From contig NC_080395.1 of assembly GCF_030265065.1 (NCBI RefSeq), forward strand, positions 8,116,001 through 8,180,000: a stretch of DNA of 64,000 bases, in the 5' to 3' direction. Source of the DNA: Corythoichthys intestinalis (Eukaryota > Chordata > Actinopteri > Syngnathiformes > Syngnathidae). Numbering within the stretch: position 1 is the first letter of the stretch; every line of letters begins with the position of its first letter. A program made the position numbers and the translations under genes. The notes under the pieces were generated by a model. The model was not told the DNA's origin and did no database searches. It was given only the letters and a program-made list of their open reading frames with translations. Positions 53,869 to 63,766 of the stretch are shown here, one piece after another.

Positions 53869-54640
53869 CAGTGGTATGAAAAATTATAAGAACCTTTTGG
53901 AATTTCTCGCATTTTTGCATAAAATCGCCAACAAATATGATCTGATCTGTGTCAAAATCGCAGTGATGAAAAAAGTGTCTGCTTTAACCTATAAATGTTT
54001 GGGTGGGTTTAGTTTTCATATTTTAATGATGATAGCATGCAAACAACGACAGAAGACAGGGGGGAAAATAAGTGAACCCTCTGCCTAAAGAGACCAAAAG
54101 AGCAATTGAAACCCATTTTTACGAAACAATTTATGTCAGGTGTGTGCCCAATCACTAATGATTGGTTTAAAGCTGCCTTGCCCACTATAAAACGCACACC
54201 TGGTAAGAATTGTCTTGATGAGAAGCATTGTCTGATATGCAACATAGGTTGGTCAAAAGAGCTGTCTGAAGACCTGCAATCAAGGATTGTTTTTTTTCTA
54301 TAAAGCTGGGAAAAGATACAAAATCATCTCCAAAAGTCTGGATGGCAGTCAGAGAAGTTGTCTACAAATAGAGTGAGTTTGGCACTGATGTTGAAAATTG
54401 GTTTCAATTGCTCTTTAAGTCTCCTCAGGCAGAGGGTTCACTTATTTTTTTCCCCTTGTGTCATTGATTGCATACTGTTCTCATTAAAATATGAAAACCT
54501 GTAAATGTTTGGGTGGTTTTATTTAAGCAGACCCTGTTTATTCATCTGTGCCATTTTGACAAAGATCAAATCACATTTGATGGGGATTTAATGCAGGAAT
54601 GTGAGAAATTCAAAAAGGTTGACACTTTTTCATACCACTG
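53869..54640. mobile_element. Tc1-type deletion derivative, uninterrupted (unit 5)
   Basis: 772 bp, CAGTGGTATGAAAAA and TTTTTCATACCACTG, TA flanks. Provides the empty site for insertions in units 3 and 4. Confidence 0.88.
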
Positions 54641-54858
54641 TATATTTTAAATAAATGCAAGTCATCTGCCGATCACACGAGCGTTTGAAGGGGAAAAAAT
54701 GGACTGGCACATTCAGCAAGTGGAAAGAGGTTAGCCGCTGAACCCTTTACATTTCGGCAGCCAGTCTGAACAAGGCCTTAGTGTCGGTAAAAAAAAAAAT
54801 TATACGACATGAAAATCATTGCGGTAGACCAAATCACGTGATATTTTTCCTTTTCCAG

Positions 54859-56214
54859 TATCCCACAGACTTCACTATTAAAGAGCTTCACCCTCAGAAG
54901 CACGATCCCCTCCACGTTAAACAGAAGGAGTCGGAGATGCCGTACATTAATCAGGAGAAGCCAGAGACCCCCAGCATTAAAGAAGAACAACATGAAGATG
55001 AAATCACTAAGTGTCCAATGACCGTCAGTGTGAAAAGTGAGGAAGATGAAGGTCCAAGCAAGCAGAGCGGAGCAGCGAAACCTTTGAGCGACAGCTCATT
55101 TCAACACCCGTCGACAAAAGGAGAGGGACAATTGCAACCTGACGGTTTGTTAGCGCCGCTCTCAGACAGTGACGATGTAACTTCACACTCTTCTGATTTT
55201 AACACTGATGAGGAGGACAAAGACTTTGACCAAAATGCTTCAAAATCCTTTAACAATTCCTCATGGAAAAGAGGCAAAAAAGTGGTTGGGAAACCTTTTA
55301 CCTGCTCACTTTGTGATAAAACATATTCTAAGAATAATAACTTAAAAAGACACATGTATACACACACCGGGGAGAAGCATTTCGCCTGCTCATTTTGCGA
55401 TAAAAGATTCGTTCAGAAGTCACATTTAAACATTCACACAAGAAGACATACTGGAGAGAAGCCTTTTCAATGCACATCTTGTGGTAAACAATTCACTAAT
55501 AAGGGATGTTTAAACAAACACACAAAGATACACACTGGAGAGAAATCTTTTACCTGCTCACTTTGTGATAAAACATTTTCTCAGAAAATTCACTTACGAG
55601 GACACATGTATACACACACCGGGGAGAAGCCTTTCGCCTGCTCATTTTGCGATAAAAGATTTGCTCGGAAGTCACATTTAAACATTCACACAAGAATACA
55701 TACTGGAGAGAAGCCTTTTCAATGCACATCTTGTGGTAAACAATATACCCAGAAGGGACGGTTAAACAGACACAAAATCACACACACTGGAGAAAAGCCT
55801 TTTCTCTGCACAAGTTGTGGTAAAAGATTCATCGAGAAAACAGATTTAGACAATCACACAAGAACACACACTGGAGAGAAGCCTTTTCAATGCACATCTT
55901 GTGGTAAACGATTCACCGAGAAGGGACAGTTAAACAGACACACACTCACACACACTGGAGAAAGGCCTTTTCTCTGCACAAGTTGTGGTAAAAGATTCAT
56001 TGAGAAAAGAGATTTTATCAGTCACACAAGAACACACACTGGAGAGAAGCCTTTTGCTTGCTCTCGCTGCGATAAAAGATTTTGTACAAAGCAAATGTTA
56101 ACAAGACACACGCATACACACACTGTTGAGAAGCCCTTTGCCTGCTCTCGTTGCTATGAAAGATTTTGTACGAAGCGAACGTTAACAAGACACACGTGTA
56201 CAAACATCGGGTGA
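54859..56214 (+). CDS. C2H2 zinc-finger protein, finger exon, 10 full fingers plus degenerate last (gene 5)
   Basis: Acceptor TTTTCCTTTTCCAG ends at 54858. It encodes 451 residues: YPTDFTIKELHPQKHD, VKQK (the Glu of the usual VKQE lost), IKEE, VKSE, acidic spacer, 10 complete C2H2 fingers and an eleventh ending RHTCTN. It shares this ending with gene 4, so the His to Asn change predates their split. Unlike gene 4 it keeps the 17 bases after CTCCAC and therefore the frame to the exon 2 ATG. Predicted nuclear DNA-binding protein by family. Its promoter and first exon are disrupted by the 2.65-kb insertion. Confidence 0.92.
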   Translation, partial: YPTDFTIKELHPQKHDPLHVKQKESEMPYINQEKPETPSIKEEQHEDEITKCPMTVSVKSEEDEGPSKQSGAAKPLSDSSFQHPSTKGEGQLQPDGLLAPLSDSDDVTSHSSDFNTDEEDKDFDQNASKSFNNSSWKRGKKVVGKPFTCSLCDKTYSKNNNLKRHMYTHTGEKHFACSFCDKRFVQKSHLNIHTRRHTGEKPFQCTSCGKQFTNKGCLNKHTKIHTGEKSFTCSLCDKTFSQKIHLRGHMYTHTGEKPFACSFCDKRFARKSHLNIHTRIHTGEKPFQCTSCGKQYTQKGRLNRHKITHTGEKPFLCTSCGKRFIEKTDLDNHTRTHTGEKPFQCTSCGKRFTEKGQLNRHTLTHTGERPFLCTSCGKRFIEKRDFISHTRTHTGEKPFACSRCDKRFCTKQMLTRHTHTHTVEKPFACSRCYERFCTKRTLTRHTCTNIG

Positions 56215-56498
56215 AAAGGCTTTTCTGTGCACACTTTGTGGTAAAAGATTTACCAGAAGTAAGATTAAAGCAATCACTCAAAAAGACACACCCAATTTAC
56301 CTACGGCTTACTGTTTTTCACAATTTGACATTTGATTGTCGAGAATATTTTGATTCTTCCCTACTTTTTCTTGTTGTTTGTCCAGTTTCCAACCTTTTAT
56401 CTGAATAGTTTCAGAGTAGATTTTTTTTATTTGTCTTGTGTATTGTAATCATTTGAAATCTGCTTCATTGTAGAAGAACTGGAGCTTTTTATTTTTAC
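56215..56498 (+). other. Remnant finger and 3' flank of gene 5
   Basis: Shifted frame GEKAFLCTLCGKRFT; then flank homologous to units 2-4. Confidence 0.65.
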
Positions 56499-57234
56499 TA
56501 GGGCTGTCAAATTTATTGCATTAACGGGCGGTAATTAATTTAATTAATCACGTTAAAATATTTAAAGCATGCGCGGAACGACCCACTCACGGCTTGCCGC
56601 AAACAGACTACAATGGCGCCGTTTTACGTATATACAGAGCTCAGAGACAGGTGAGAGGATCGGATACAGGCATTCATTGGGGCTGTGCTTTTTATTGGCA
56701 AAAGCTTTAGAATCCCTTCCACAACAACTATTGTGACGAGTGATGTGAGGAAAAATGACATGAGATGGATCTTTTTCTTAACACCCTGTATTGTGCACAA
56801 CGCAGAGAGGATGTAATATTTGCAGCCACCACACACAGTCATGGTTGCCTCACTTCCCATCATGCATTTGGGCAGAACAGTTAACTCACTACAGTATCAT
56901 TTACTGAAAGCTCAACAAATACACGAGACGGCAATATTTCGTCACAATATACAAACTCCCATTTATCCTTTAAGAATTCCAAGTCTTTCTATCCGTAGAT
57001 CCCTTTCACAGAATGTTAATAATGTTAATGCCATCTTGTGGATTTGTTGTTATAATAAACAAATACAGTACTTATGTACAGTATGTTGAATGTATATATC
57101 CGTCTTATGTCTTTCCATTCCAACAATAATTTATGGAAAAATATGGCATATTTTAGAAGTGGTTTGAATTGCGATTAATTACGATTAATTTTTAAGCCTT
57201 GATTAAATCGATTAAAAATCGTTTGACAGCCCTA
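56499..57234. mobile_element. hAT, TAGGGCTGTCAAA family (unit 5)
   Basis: Both ends present (TAGGGCTGTCAAATTTATTG and CGTTTGACAGCCCTA). The 8-bp repeat is no longer clear, as expected of an insertion older than the unit duplication. Confidence 0.8.
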
Positions 57235-58085
57235 ATATACATATATATATAGATAGATAGATATAACTTTTTTTTTTTTTGCTTAACATGATACTTTTTT
57301 TTTTTTTTTTTTTTTTGGAACGTAATCCTGTTCAATGGAAAAGAAAGTGTTGGTTTTTTTGGTTGTTTTTTTTTTTTGTTTTTTTTTTAAACCCAGATTT
57401 CTCTAACACATTTTGGAGCTGTAATTGCAATAATGTGAAACTGTGATATTTTGGCTTAAGGTTATCATACCGTCAGAATCTGATACCGGTATATGGCGGA
57501 AAAAACCCTCAGGTGACTTCAAGTTCTGCTCTGAGACCCCCACCTCTTCAATCTCTGCAGCAATGCTGACAGCACTCCTGCAACGAGTCACATGACATTT
57601 TGGAGGGAAAATGACGAGCAGTACTTAATTTGGACATTTAGAGATGTATGTAGTTCCCATGCGGTGTGCTCACTTTTGTTGCCAGGAGTTGGGATATTAA
57701 TGGCTATATTTTGAGGGGAAAATAAAAATAACTATTATATAAGCTGCTTACATGCTTGTCATTTTGTCAGTGGTGTCCCATGAAAAGATATACTTAAATA
57801 GCTGCAGAAATGCGAGGGGTGTACTCACTTTTGTCATACACTGTACAACCAGACCTTTTATTTGTGTTGGGGACCGGTTAGTTTGTACTCGAGTACATCC
57901 AAGTGAGCTGGTGAGTCTGAATTTGTCATCTATTGGTTGCGGATAGTGATTGCCAACGAAGCTTCTTGTGACGCTCCGAACTACTTGGCCAAATCAGTTA
58001 AAAAATAGATCAGTTCATAAAACCTCCCAGTGATATCTTCTGGCAACAGCTGGAACTGCAGCTGCTCATTCGGAGTCTTTCCTTT
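57235..58085. repeat. Duplicated 3' flank, unit 5 copy
   Basis: Matches 37620-38936 (without MITE) and 48160-48797. T-rich runs at 57290-57390. No gene. Confidence 0.75.
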
Positions 58086-58228
58086 GATGTGGGATGCATA
58101 CAGGAAAGCTGATTTTGATGTGCTATTTCGTTGGACAGCCCACGTTTATGCTCATCGCACCCGGGCTCTGTTCACATTTGATGCCCTGCCACTGAGAGTT
58201 ACCATAAGATCGGAGGACAGAATAAGGT
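58086..58228 (+). other. Conserved unit segment with open frame (copy C)
   Basis: Encodes DAYRKADFDVLFRWTAHVY and FDALPLRVTIRSEDRIR; see copy A. Confidence 0.3.
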
Positions 58229-58661
58229 ACATGATATGTAGATGGCGGCTATCCAAGCAGCTAATAAAGTTCTATTCACACTCCAGATGATTTCAGAGAT
58301 GCTTTAACATGTCTCCCTTTTGTGAAACTAACACGATAACAAAAGATGTACAATCAATAATACAGTTGCAAATAACAAAAAGCTATCTGCATATGGAAAC
58401 ACATTTGCCTTGCATAAGATAGTGCTGAATTCAAAGTACAAAACACATTCTCTATCAAAATTGTAACTTCAGGACAATTAGCAAAGTGAACTTACTTAAA
58501 AAAGAAAAAAAATCCATAAAAATCGTGAGAGTTGAGCTGGAATGGATCACAGTAAATAACACATAAACAACTGTTGCATTCTCCTACTGTTTTTTTTTAA
58601 TCAGAAAACAAAACGACCACTAGATGATGCACTTTGCCAAGCGAGAAAGACAATCGACTAC
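58229..58661. other. Non-coding interval
   Basis: The first part matches 48937-49060; nothing else recognised. Confidence 0.45.
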
Positions 58662-59980
58662 AATAAAGATAATACGACCCAACTCAAAAATGCGTCCCTA
58701 TGGAAGTTGTCTGTCTCTACCCCAGTGCTTCTCTATTTTTTTTGTTACGCCCCCCCAAGGAAGACATAAATGTTTCGCGCCCCCCCCAAACTCTGCCGCC
58801 ACTGTACTACTATTATAAGTACGCCTCTGCCTCACATTGTATCCTTTTATTTCTATTAGAGAAAATAACAGAGATGAACTTATAAAGTATAACTTTATTA
58901 ACATTGTTTTTGTTTGCAACAGAAAAGACTTAACGCGCATCAATTTGCCTAAATTAGAAAAAAAAGTCACATCCAAACCGTAAAAATATACTCAAGGTAC
59001 ATTTTTGACCATTTGATACTGAAAAATAAAATCAGTAAATAATAACAAATTCAAATTGATTGGAAACATTAACTCATGAGGACAATATGCCAAAAAATTT
59101 GACCGAAAAAACAAAACTGAATAGAAGTAGAAAAAAAAAGTGTCTTTGGAGAGAAGGACAGTTTTTATTTTCGCTGCTCCCAGTATCACCTCCAATTTGC
59201 AATGATGTGGGGTTATTTTTGCACTGAGCATGCTAACAGTGCTCACTGGTTTACTGATATAACACTGACAAGGCGGGACGATTGTTGGCAATATTCGGCA
59301 CGTTTTCGCTGAAAAACAACCAAGCGGTTTATCAATGAAATTGGGGTCTAATGTCTTTAAGTGGCGTCTTAATTGATTTGGCTTCCGGCTGTCCGCTATA
59401 TTCATTTTTAGACACAGTAAACAGTGGTCTTTCCTCGTCTACCACTGTATTAAATGTCAAAGCCAAAAGGCAAACGGCCCGAAAAAAGCGCACTCTCGGC
59501 GGCCGAGGGAGAACCGTAGGTGCGGGCAGTCGTCGTGACGATCCCAAGCCGAAAATGGCACTTCTCGGGCGGACACGTGAGAACCGGAGAAGACAGTGGG
59601 TTGCTGCGTGAGTCCGGCCGGAAAACGGCTTTCGAAAACGGCGCACAGCTCTCCAGCTCTTTGTGAGTCTCTTCCGTGTGCTGAGTGCTCTTGCTTACTT
59701 CAAAAATACTGCGCGCACTTCGAAAATGAGAGCGCCGCTGCCACCCACTGAGTGGATGTGCAAGTACACTTTATTCTAGTATGGCAAAAAAAAAAAAAAA
59801 AAGCATGTTCTCTGGCATCGCTCAGGGGGGGCGCGCCCCACTATTTGAGAAGTACTGCACTACCCGATCGTGCCGGCCTACCGGATCGCGACTGACTGCT
59901 ACTACGCTTACGCAAACCGATGCCATTTTCTCCCAAGGGATGATGGGAGATATTGATATGTACATGTTTTTTTTGTTTTT
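58662..59980 (+). pseudogene. Promoter/exon 1 remnant of a sixth ZNF unit, split by a hAT
   Basis: AATAAAGATAATACGACCC at the left and CTACCCGATCGTGCCGGCC to AAGGGATGATGGGAGA at the right match 12794-12960 of unit 2. The match stops before exon 1, and no finger exon follows in the window. Confidence 0.65.
58723..59857. mobile_element. hAT, CAGTGCTTCTC / CAGTACTTCTC ends
   Basis: Flanks CTCTACCC (58715-58722) and CACTACCC (59858-59865); unit 2 has the empty site CACTACCC at 12845. Contains a GC-rich part (59460-59650) with spurious frames. Confidence 0.8.
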
Positions 59981-60191
59981 TTTTAATTGAACCATATACA
60001 AACAAAACAAAGCATTCAAGTATCAAAATCAAACACATTACTATAGATTGAGTTTAACCACATAACCAAGCAGACAATAACAACAACATTAACAACAACA
60101 AAAAAGAACAATCACAAAAGTAAATGAACATTCAATTCATTTCCTTTTGAGAGAGGACTTTTTAAATCAACTTAAATTGTTTAAATAAAGA

Positions 60192-60618
60192 AAATAGATG
60201 AAGGGCTTTCCCATCCATCAAATCCATAATGGATGATAATGGATAATATTCATTTATCAATAATTTTCTGATATCTTTGTTATTACATTTGTTTTCGCCA
60301 AAATCTTGTCCCCCGATGCATAATTTTCTCAAATTTTATGAGACTCAAGAATTTTGAATATCCTCCTTCACCATTGCTTTTACTGCCATTAGAATTTCAT
60401 TTGTTAACTTTGTAAAATCTTTTAAATTACACTGTATTTGGTGTTTATGACAAATCTTGATTGGGCAACAGTTTCCCATTTTCATCCAACAACTGAGCAA
60501 CAGCCCATATATACCCATTGAATACAATTCTGCCTTAAAAACTGACTTCCTATTTATTAAAATGTATCTGGTATTCCACATCGGTGTATTATGTGGTGTA
60601 AAATTATGGCAGTACAAC
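60192..60618 (-). mobile_element. L1/Tx1-like LINE fragment (copy C)
   Basis: Nearly identical to 49260-49620. Minus strand includes NRKSVFKAELYSMGIYGLLL and SCWMKMGNCCPI. Confidence 0.7.
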
Positions 60619-60895
60619 ATAGGTGCAGTTTGACTTTTTGGGCAGGGGGGCACAGCATGTTGATGACCCCGAAATGCAGTGTCAGCAATAAAATGAACTT
60701 ACAAGAATATTTATAAGAGTAAGTTGAGAATGAGTGTTTTTTTCCCATTCTTGAGGGGAATTCTAAATCAGGCTGCTTAGGCAATACTTTTCGCCAAGAT
60801 CGTCATCCATTGAATATGGTACCCCCGCCGGTGTCGTGCCAATGTAGTTACCTCCAGTCAAAAATTGTATACCCTGGGCGGAGCAACATGGAGGT
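60619..60895. other. Non-coding interval
   Basis: Nothing recognised. Confidence 0.4.
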
Positions 60896-61440
60896 AGATT
60901 TGTGTCTTCATTATTCGATCCCAAAAAAAGTTGCTTCAATCAAAATACATATTTTCAATTAAAAAAAAAAAGTCAAAATGTGTTTGAATGCAAAATCACA
61001 TTTGAAACAAAAAAAATGCATTTGAAAGCTATTTTTCTTTGATTTTCTATTTTATTTATTTATTTTTTTTAATCAATTTTTTTTTGGGTAATGTTGTTAT
61101 GCGTTTGGACCACATTTTGGGTAGGACATTTGTGTCTTATTAATTCAGGCAAAAAATAAGTTGCTTCAAACAAAAAAATATGTATTTTCAAAAGAAATCC
61201 CTACAATAAAAAAATTGTAATTTCAATCATAGGAAAAAAGTTTTTGAATGCGAAAAAATATTTGAGACTCAAATGCATTTGAACACTTAATTTTTCATTA
61301 AAAAAGTTTTCTTTGATTTTAGCAATCTTTTTGTGTGACATTTGTGGCTAAATCATTCAATCCCCCAAAAAGTTGCTTAAATAAAAAAAAAAAAATTAAA
61401 ACAAAGAAAAAAATCATTTGGAAGAAAAAATTGCCCTCCT
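60896..61440. repeat. Diverged tandem repeat, unit about 215-225 bp
   Basis: Three starts: near 60898, 61125 and 61339, each with ATTTGTG followed by ATTCAATCCC-like and AAAAAGTTGCTT. A-rich throughout. Confidence 0.6.
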
Positions 61441-61605
61441 CTAATTATTATTTTTTTAAATAATATGCAAAGCAAATGACCGTCTAAGGTGCTAGTCACA
61501 TGATCTGTTCGAAAAATTATTTTGACCCATTATAAAAAGCTCTTCTTTTGTTCATTTCATTCATTTTTGTTGTTTGTTTTATTGCTTTACGACTTTTAGA
61601 TGTAT

Positions 61606-62466
61606 ACACCCCACTCACCAACGTCACACAATGACGTGTCGCTGTATCCGGCCACCATATTGTCCGCCATTGTTTATCCATATTCTCAATGGTTTCAATA
61701 TGTCGTGCAATTTATAGTGCAATTCCTGGAAGCCCCGGTGCTTTCAGACGCTGTAAACTCATTGGATGCGTTGCATAAAAGGCGTTATGTGGAAAAGCTT
61801 CAGTCTATCCATTCGCCAGATCCATATTTGATGCCTAAATCGATATTTTTCGACCCGCTGTCTTCGCCCTCTCTGCCTCACATCTGCTACCCTGATATCT
61901 ACAACTATCTTGTCCATACAAAATCAGCCTATTCTCACGAAAGTTTGAAAAACTTTAAGAGCAGCACTCTAAGCAACATTACCCCGTGTGACCCTTTACT
62001 TCCAATTTTCTAAAATGGCGACAATCAATTAAAAAAAAAAGTTGACTGCGATGGCCGACGCTTCAAGGATAGGTGGATATTGGACTATTTCTTCAATAAA
62101 ATACACAACAACTGTGTCCGCCTCATTTGCAAAGAGACAGTCGCTGTTTTCGAAGAGTTCGATGTGACGCGAACAACATTACAAGGAAGATGCGCAGCGA
62201 GAAATTATAGCTACTTGAAGCTAGTTTAATTTCACAGCAGCAGTATTTCGCAAGTGCTTGCGTGTCGAAAGAGAACGCCACAAAGGCGAGATTGTTAAAA
62301 TTATGAATAAAAATAAATAAATAAATAAAGCAAATGTGACACACAGAAGGGCTTGCTAAAATTTTTTTGAATATATTGTTCTACGTAAATCAGCCAAGGT
62401 AGCCCCCCACATTTTTACCACACCAAATCTGGCCCCCTTTGCAAAAAGTTTGGACATCCCTGTTTA
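61606..62466 (+). mobile_element. ISL2EU-like element, copy 5, right part missing
   Basis: Left end ACACCCCACTCACCAACG preceded by AT. SWIM/YqaJ-like frame on plus (61690-61975), joined to the same hAT fragment as copies 1 and 2; the hAT terminus GTTTGGACATCCCTG is reached at 62462. Beyond TTTAAA the family sequence ends and another element starts, so the THAP end is lost. Confidence 0.7.
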
Positions 62467-62894
62467 AAGGGGATGTAGCGCCCTGGGAAAATTTTGATAT
62501 TCCATCATTTATCCATAAACGCATGCCTTTTGTATTCATATCATGCCACTTCGTGTAATTACACACAAGAAAATGAGAGAAATTTGGCTCGATTGTCAAG
62601 CTAAAACGACCGGCGCCCGAGATCTGGCAGATTGTGTGCGTGACGTCACGTCAAGTGAAGAGAGTGCCACCGGCCACTAGGGGGGCAGCGCCTGTCTGCA
62701 TCAATATAATTCCTTCTAGTGTGGGGAGAATTAGGGGTGTTTTGAGCTGTTTATGCTGATGCATTGTGTTCGTCCTGCACATATTCCAGGTTCCCTCATG
62801 AAGAAACACCGCTCGTTGTCAATAAAAGAGAATTCAGAGTTGGCAGTGAGGGCTGTTTCTTCAACAAGAAAAAGGCTCAGTGCTTTAATACTGA

Positions 62895-63197
62895 ATGGCG
62901 GCGATGATGGCAGTCAATTTCGTTTCTAGTTTCAGCGACGAATCCGACGTTGAAGGACGTAACGAATGTTCATCTAATGGTGACGAGGAGAGTTGCAAAG
63001 CTTTAATCGGTGTTATAGGTGACCAATTTGAGCCCAAACGAACGCCAATGCAGCGTAATGAAACGGTCATTGAGGGGAGCAATGACACTGATGAAACATC
63101 GGCAGCAGATCGTGTGGGAAACACCAATGATTTGTTTAGCATTTCTTTTTGTGAAGCTGATACACGTGACTGCAAAATAAAGGAATGCATAGAATAA
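62895..63197 (+). CDS. Unrecognised acidic 100-residue frame
   Basis: MAAMMAVNFVSSFSDESDVE, rich in Ser, Asp, Glu and Asn, low in hydrophobics. No motif is recognised. It could be the first exon of the element's second gene, in the place held by the SWIM/YqaJ-like exon in other families. No consensus donor lies at its end, so it may be a complete small frame or chance. Confidence 0.35.
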   Translation: MAAMMAVNFVSSFSDESDVEGRNECSSNGDEESCKALIGVIGDQFEPKRTPMQRNETVIEGSNDTDETSAADRVGNTNDLFSISFCEADTRDCKIKECIE

Positions 63198-63424
63198 TTA
63201 TAATTTATTGCGCTATCATAGCTTTTCGCTCTGCCAACAGACACAAATATGAACGGGATCAGAGGATTTGTTCTATATATTTTACGAACGATCATTTATA
63301 CATGTGTCGAGTCCTGTATCCAAAGGCGTGACATTTTTTTTTATTAATTATAAAAGAGTACTCACTCTGGCCATTTCAAGCTTGGCTGCTCCCTTCTTTG
63401 CGTAGCTTTAGCCTCCTTTAGCAG

Positions 63425-63742
63425 TCATCGTCTCTCTCTTGATATCTCGGGACATTTAGGTGGCTGTGCATCTATGGTCGGCACCGCATCTCCTTTGAGC
63501 AGCAATCTTTTAGCAAAACCCGATTTCTCTTGTCCATAGTTCGAGAAGCTTTCAGTTGGAAAATGCGCACCACAGAAAAGCGTGCCGGAGGCTGTGTCTA
63601 GAAAATTAGCCCTCTTTGCACGGACGAACTTTACCCATTTTCTGTGTAGTCCAGCTTTTTTTTTCGCGTTCAGGAACTCATGGATACTATATTCCGATAA
63701 ACAACTATTTGTACACCACATAGCACAGCAGTTTTGAACCAT
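63425..63742 (-). CDS. THAP-domain exon, intact, third type
   Basis: From MVQNCCAMWCTNS: C-x4-C, then HRKWVKFVRAKRANF with the central W, LFCGAHFPTESF with C-x2-H-F, and KGDAVPTIDAQPP, which matches the AVPTIF end of THAP domains. All signature residues are present within 106 codons, and the frame then ends in a stop. THAP domains bind DNA through this C2CH finger. Here it may be the DNA-binding head of a transposase or of a host THAP gene; the facing acidic frame favours a transposon. Confidence 0.75.
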   Translation of the reverse strand: MVQNCCAMWCTNSCLSEYSIHEFLNAKKKAGLHRKWVKFVRAKRANFLDTASGTLFCGAHFPTESFSNYGQEKSGFAKRLLLKGDAVPTIDAQPPKCPEISRERR

Positions 63743-63766
63743 TGTTGTGATGTTTTGGTCAAACAA

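Noticed and set aside
59332-59646. Overlapping frames on both strands in GC-rich sequence
   Set aside because: High GC lowers stop frequency; no motif, and the segment lies inside a non-autonomous hAT.
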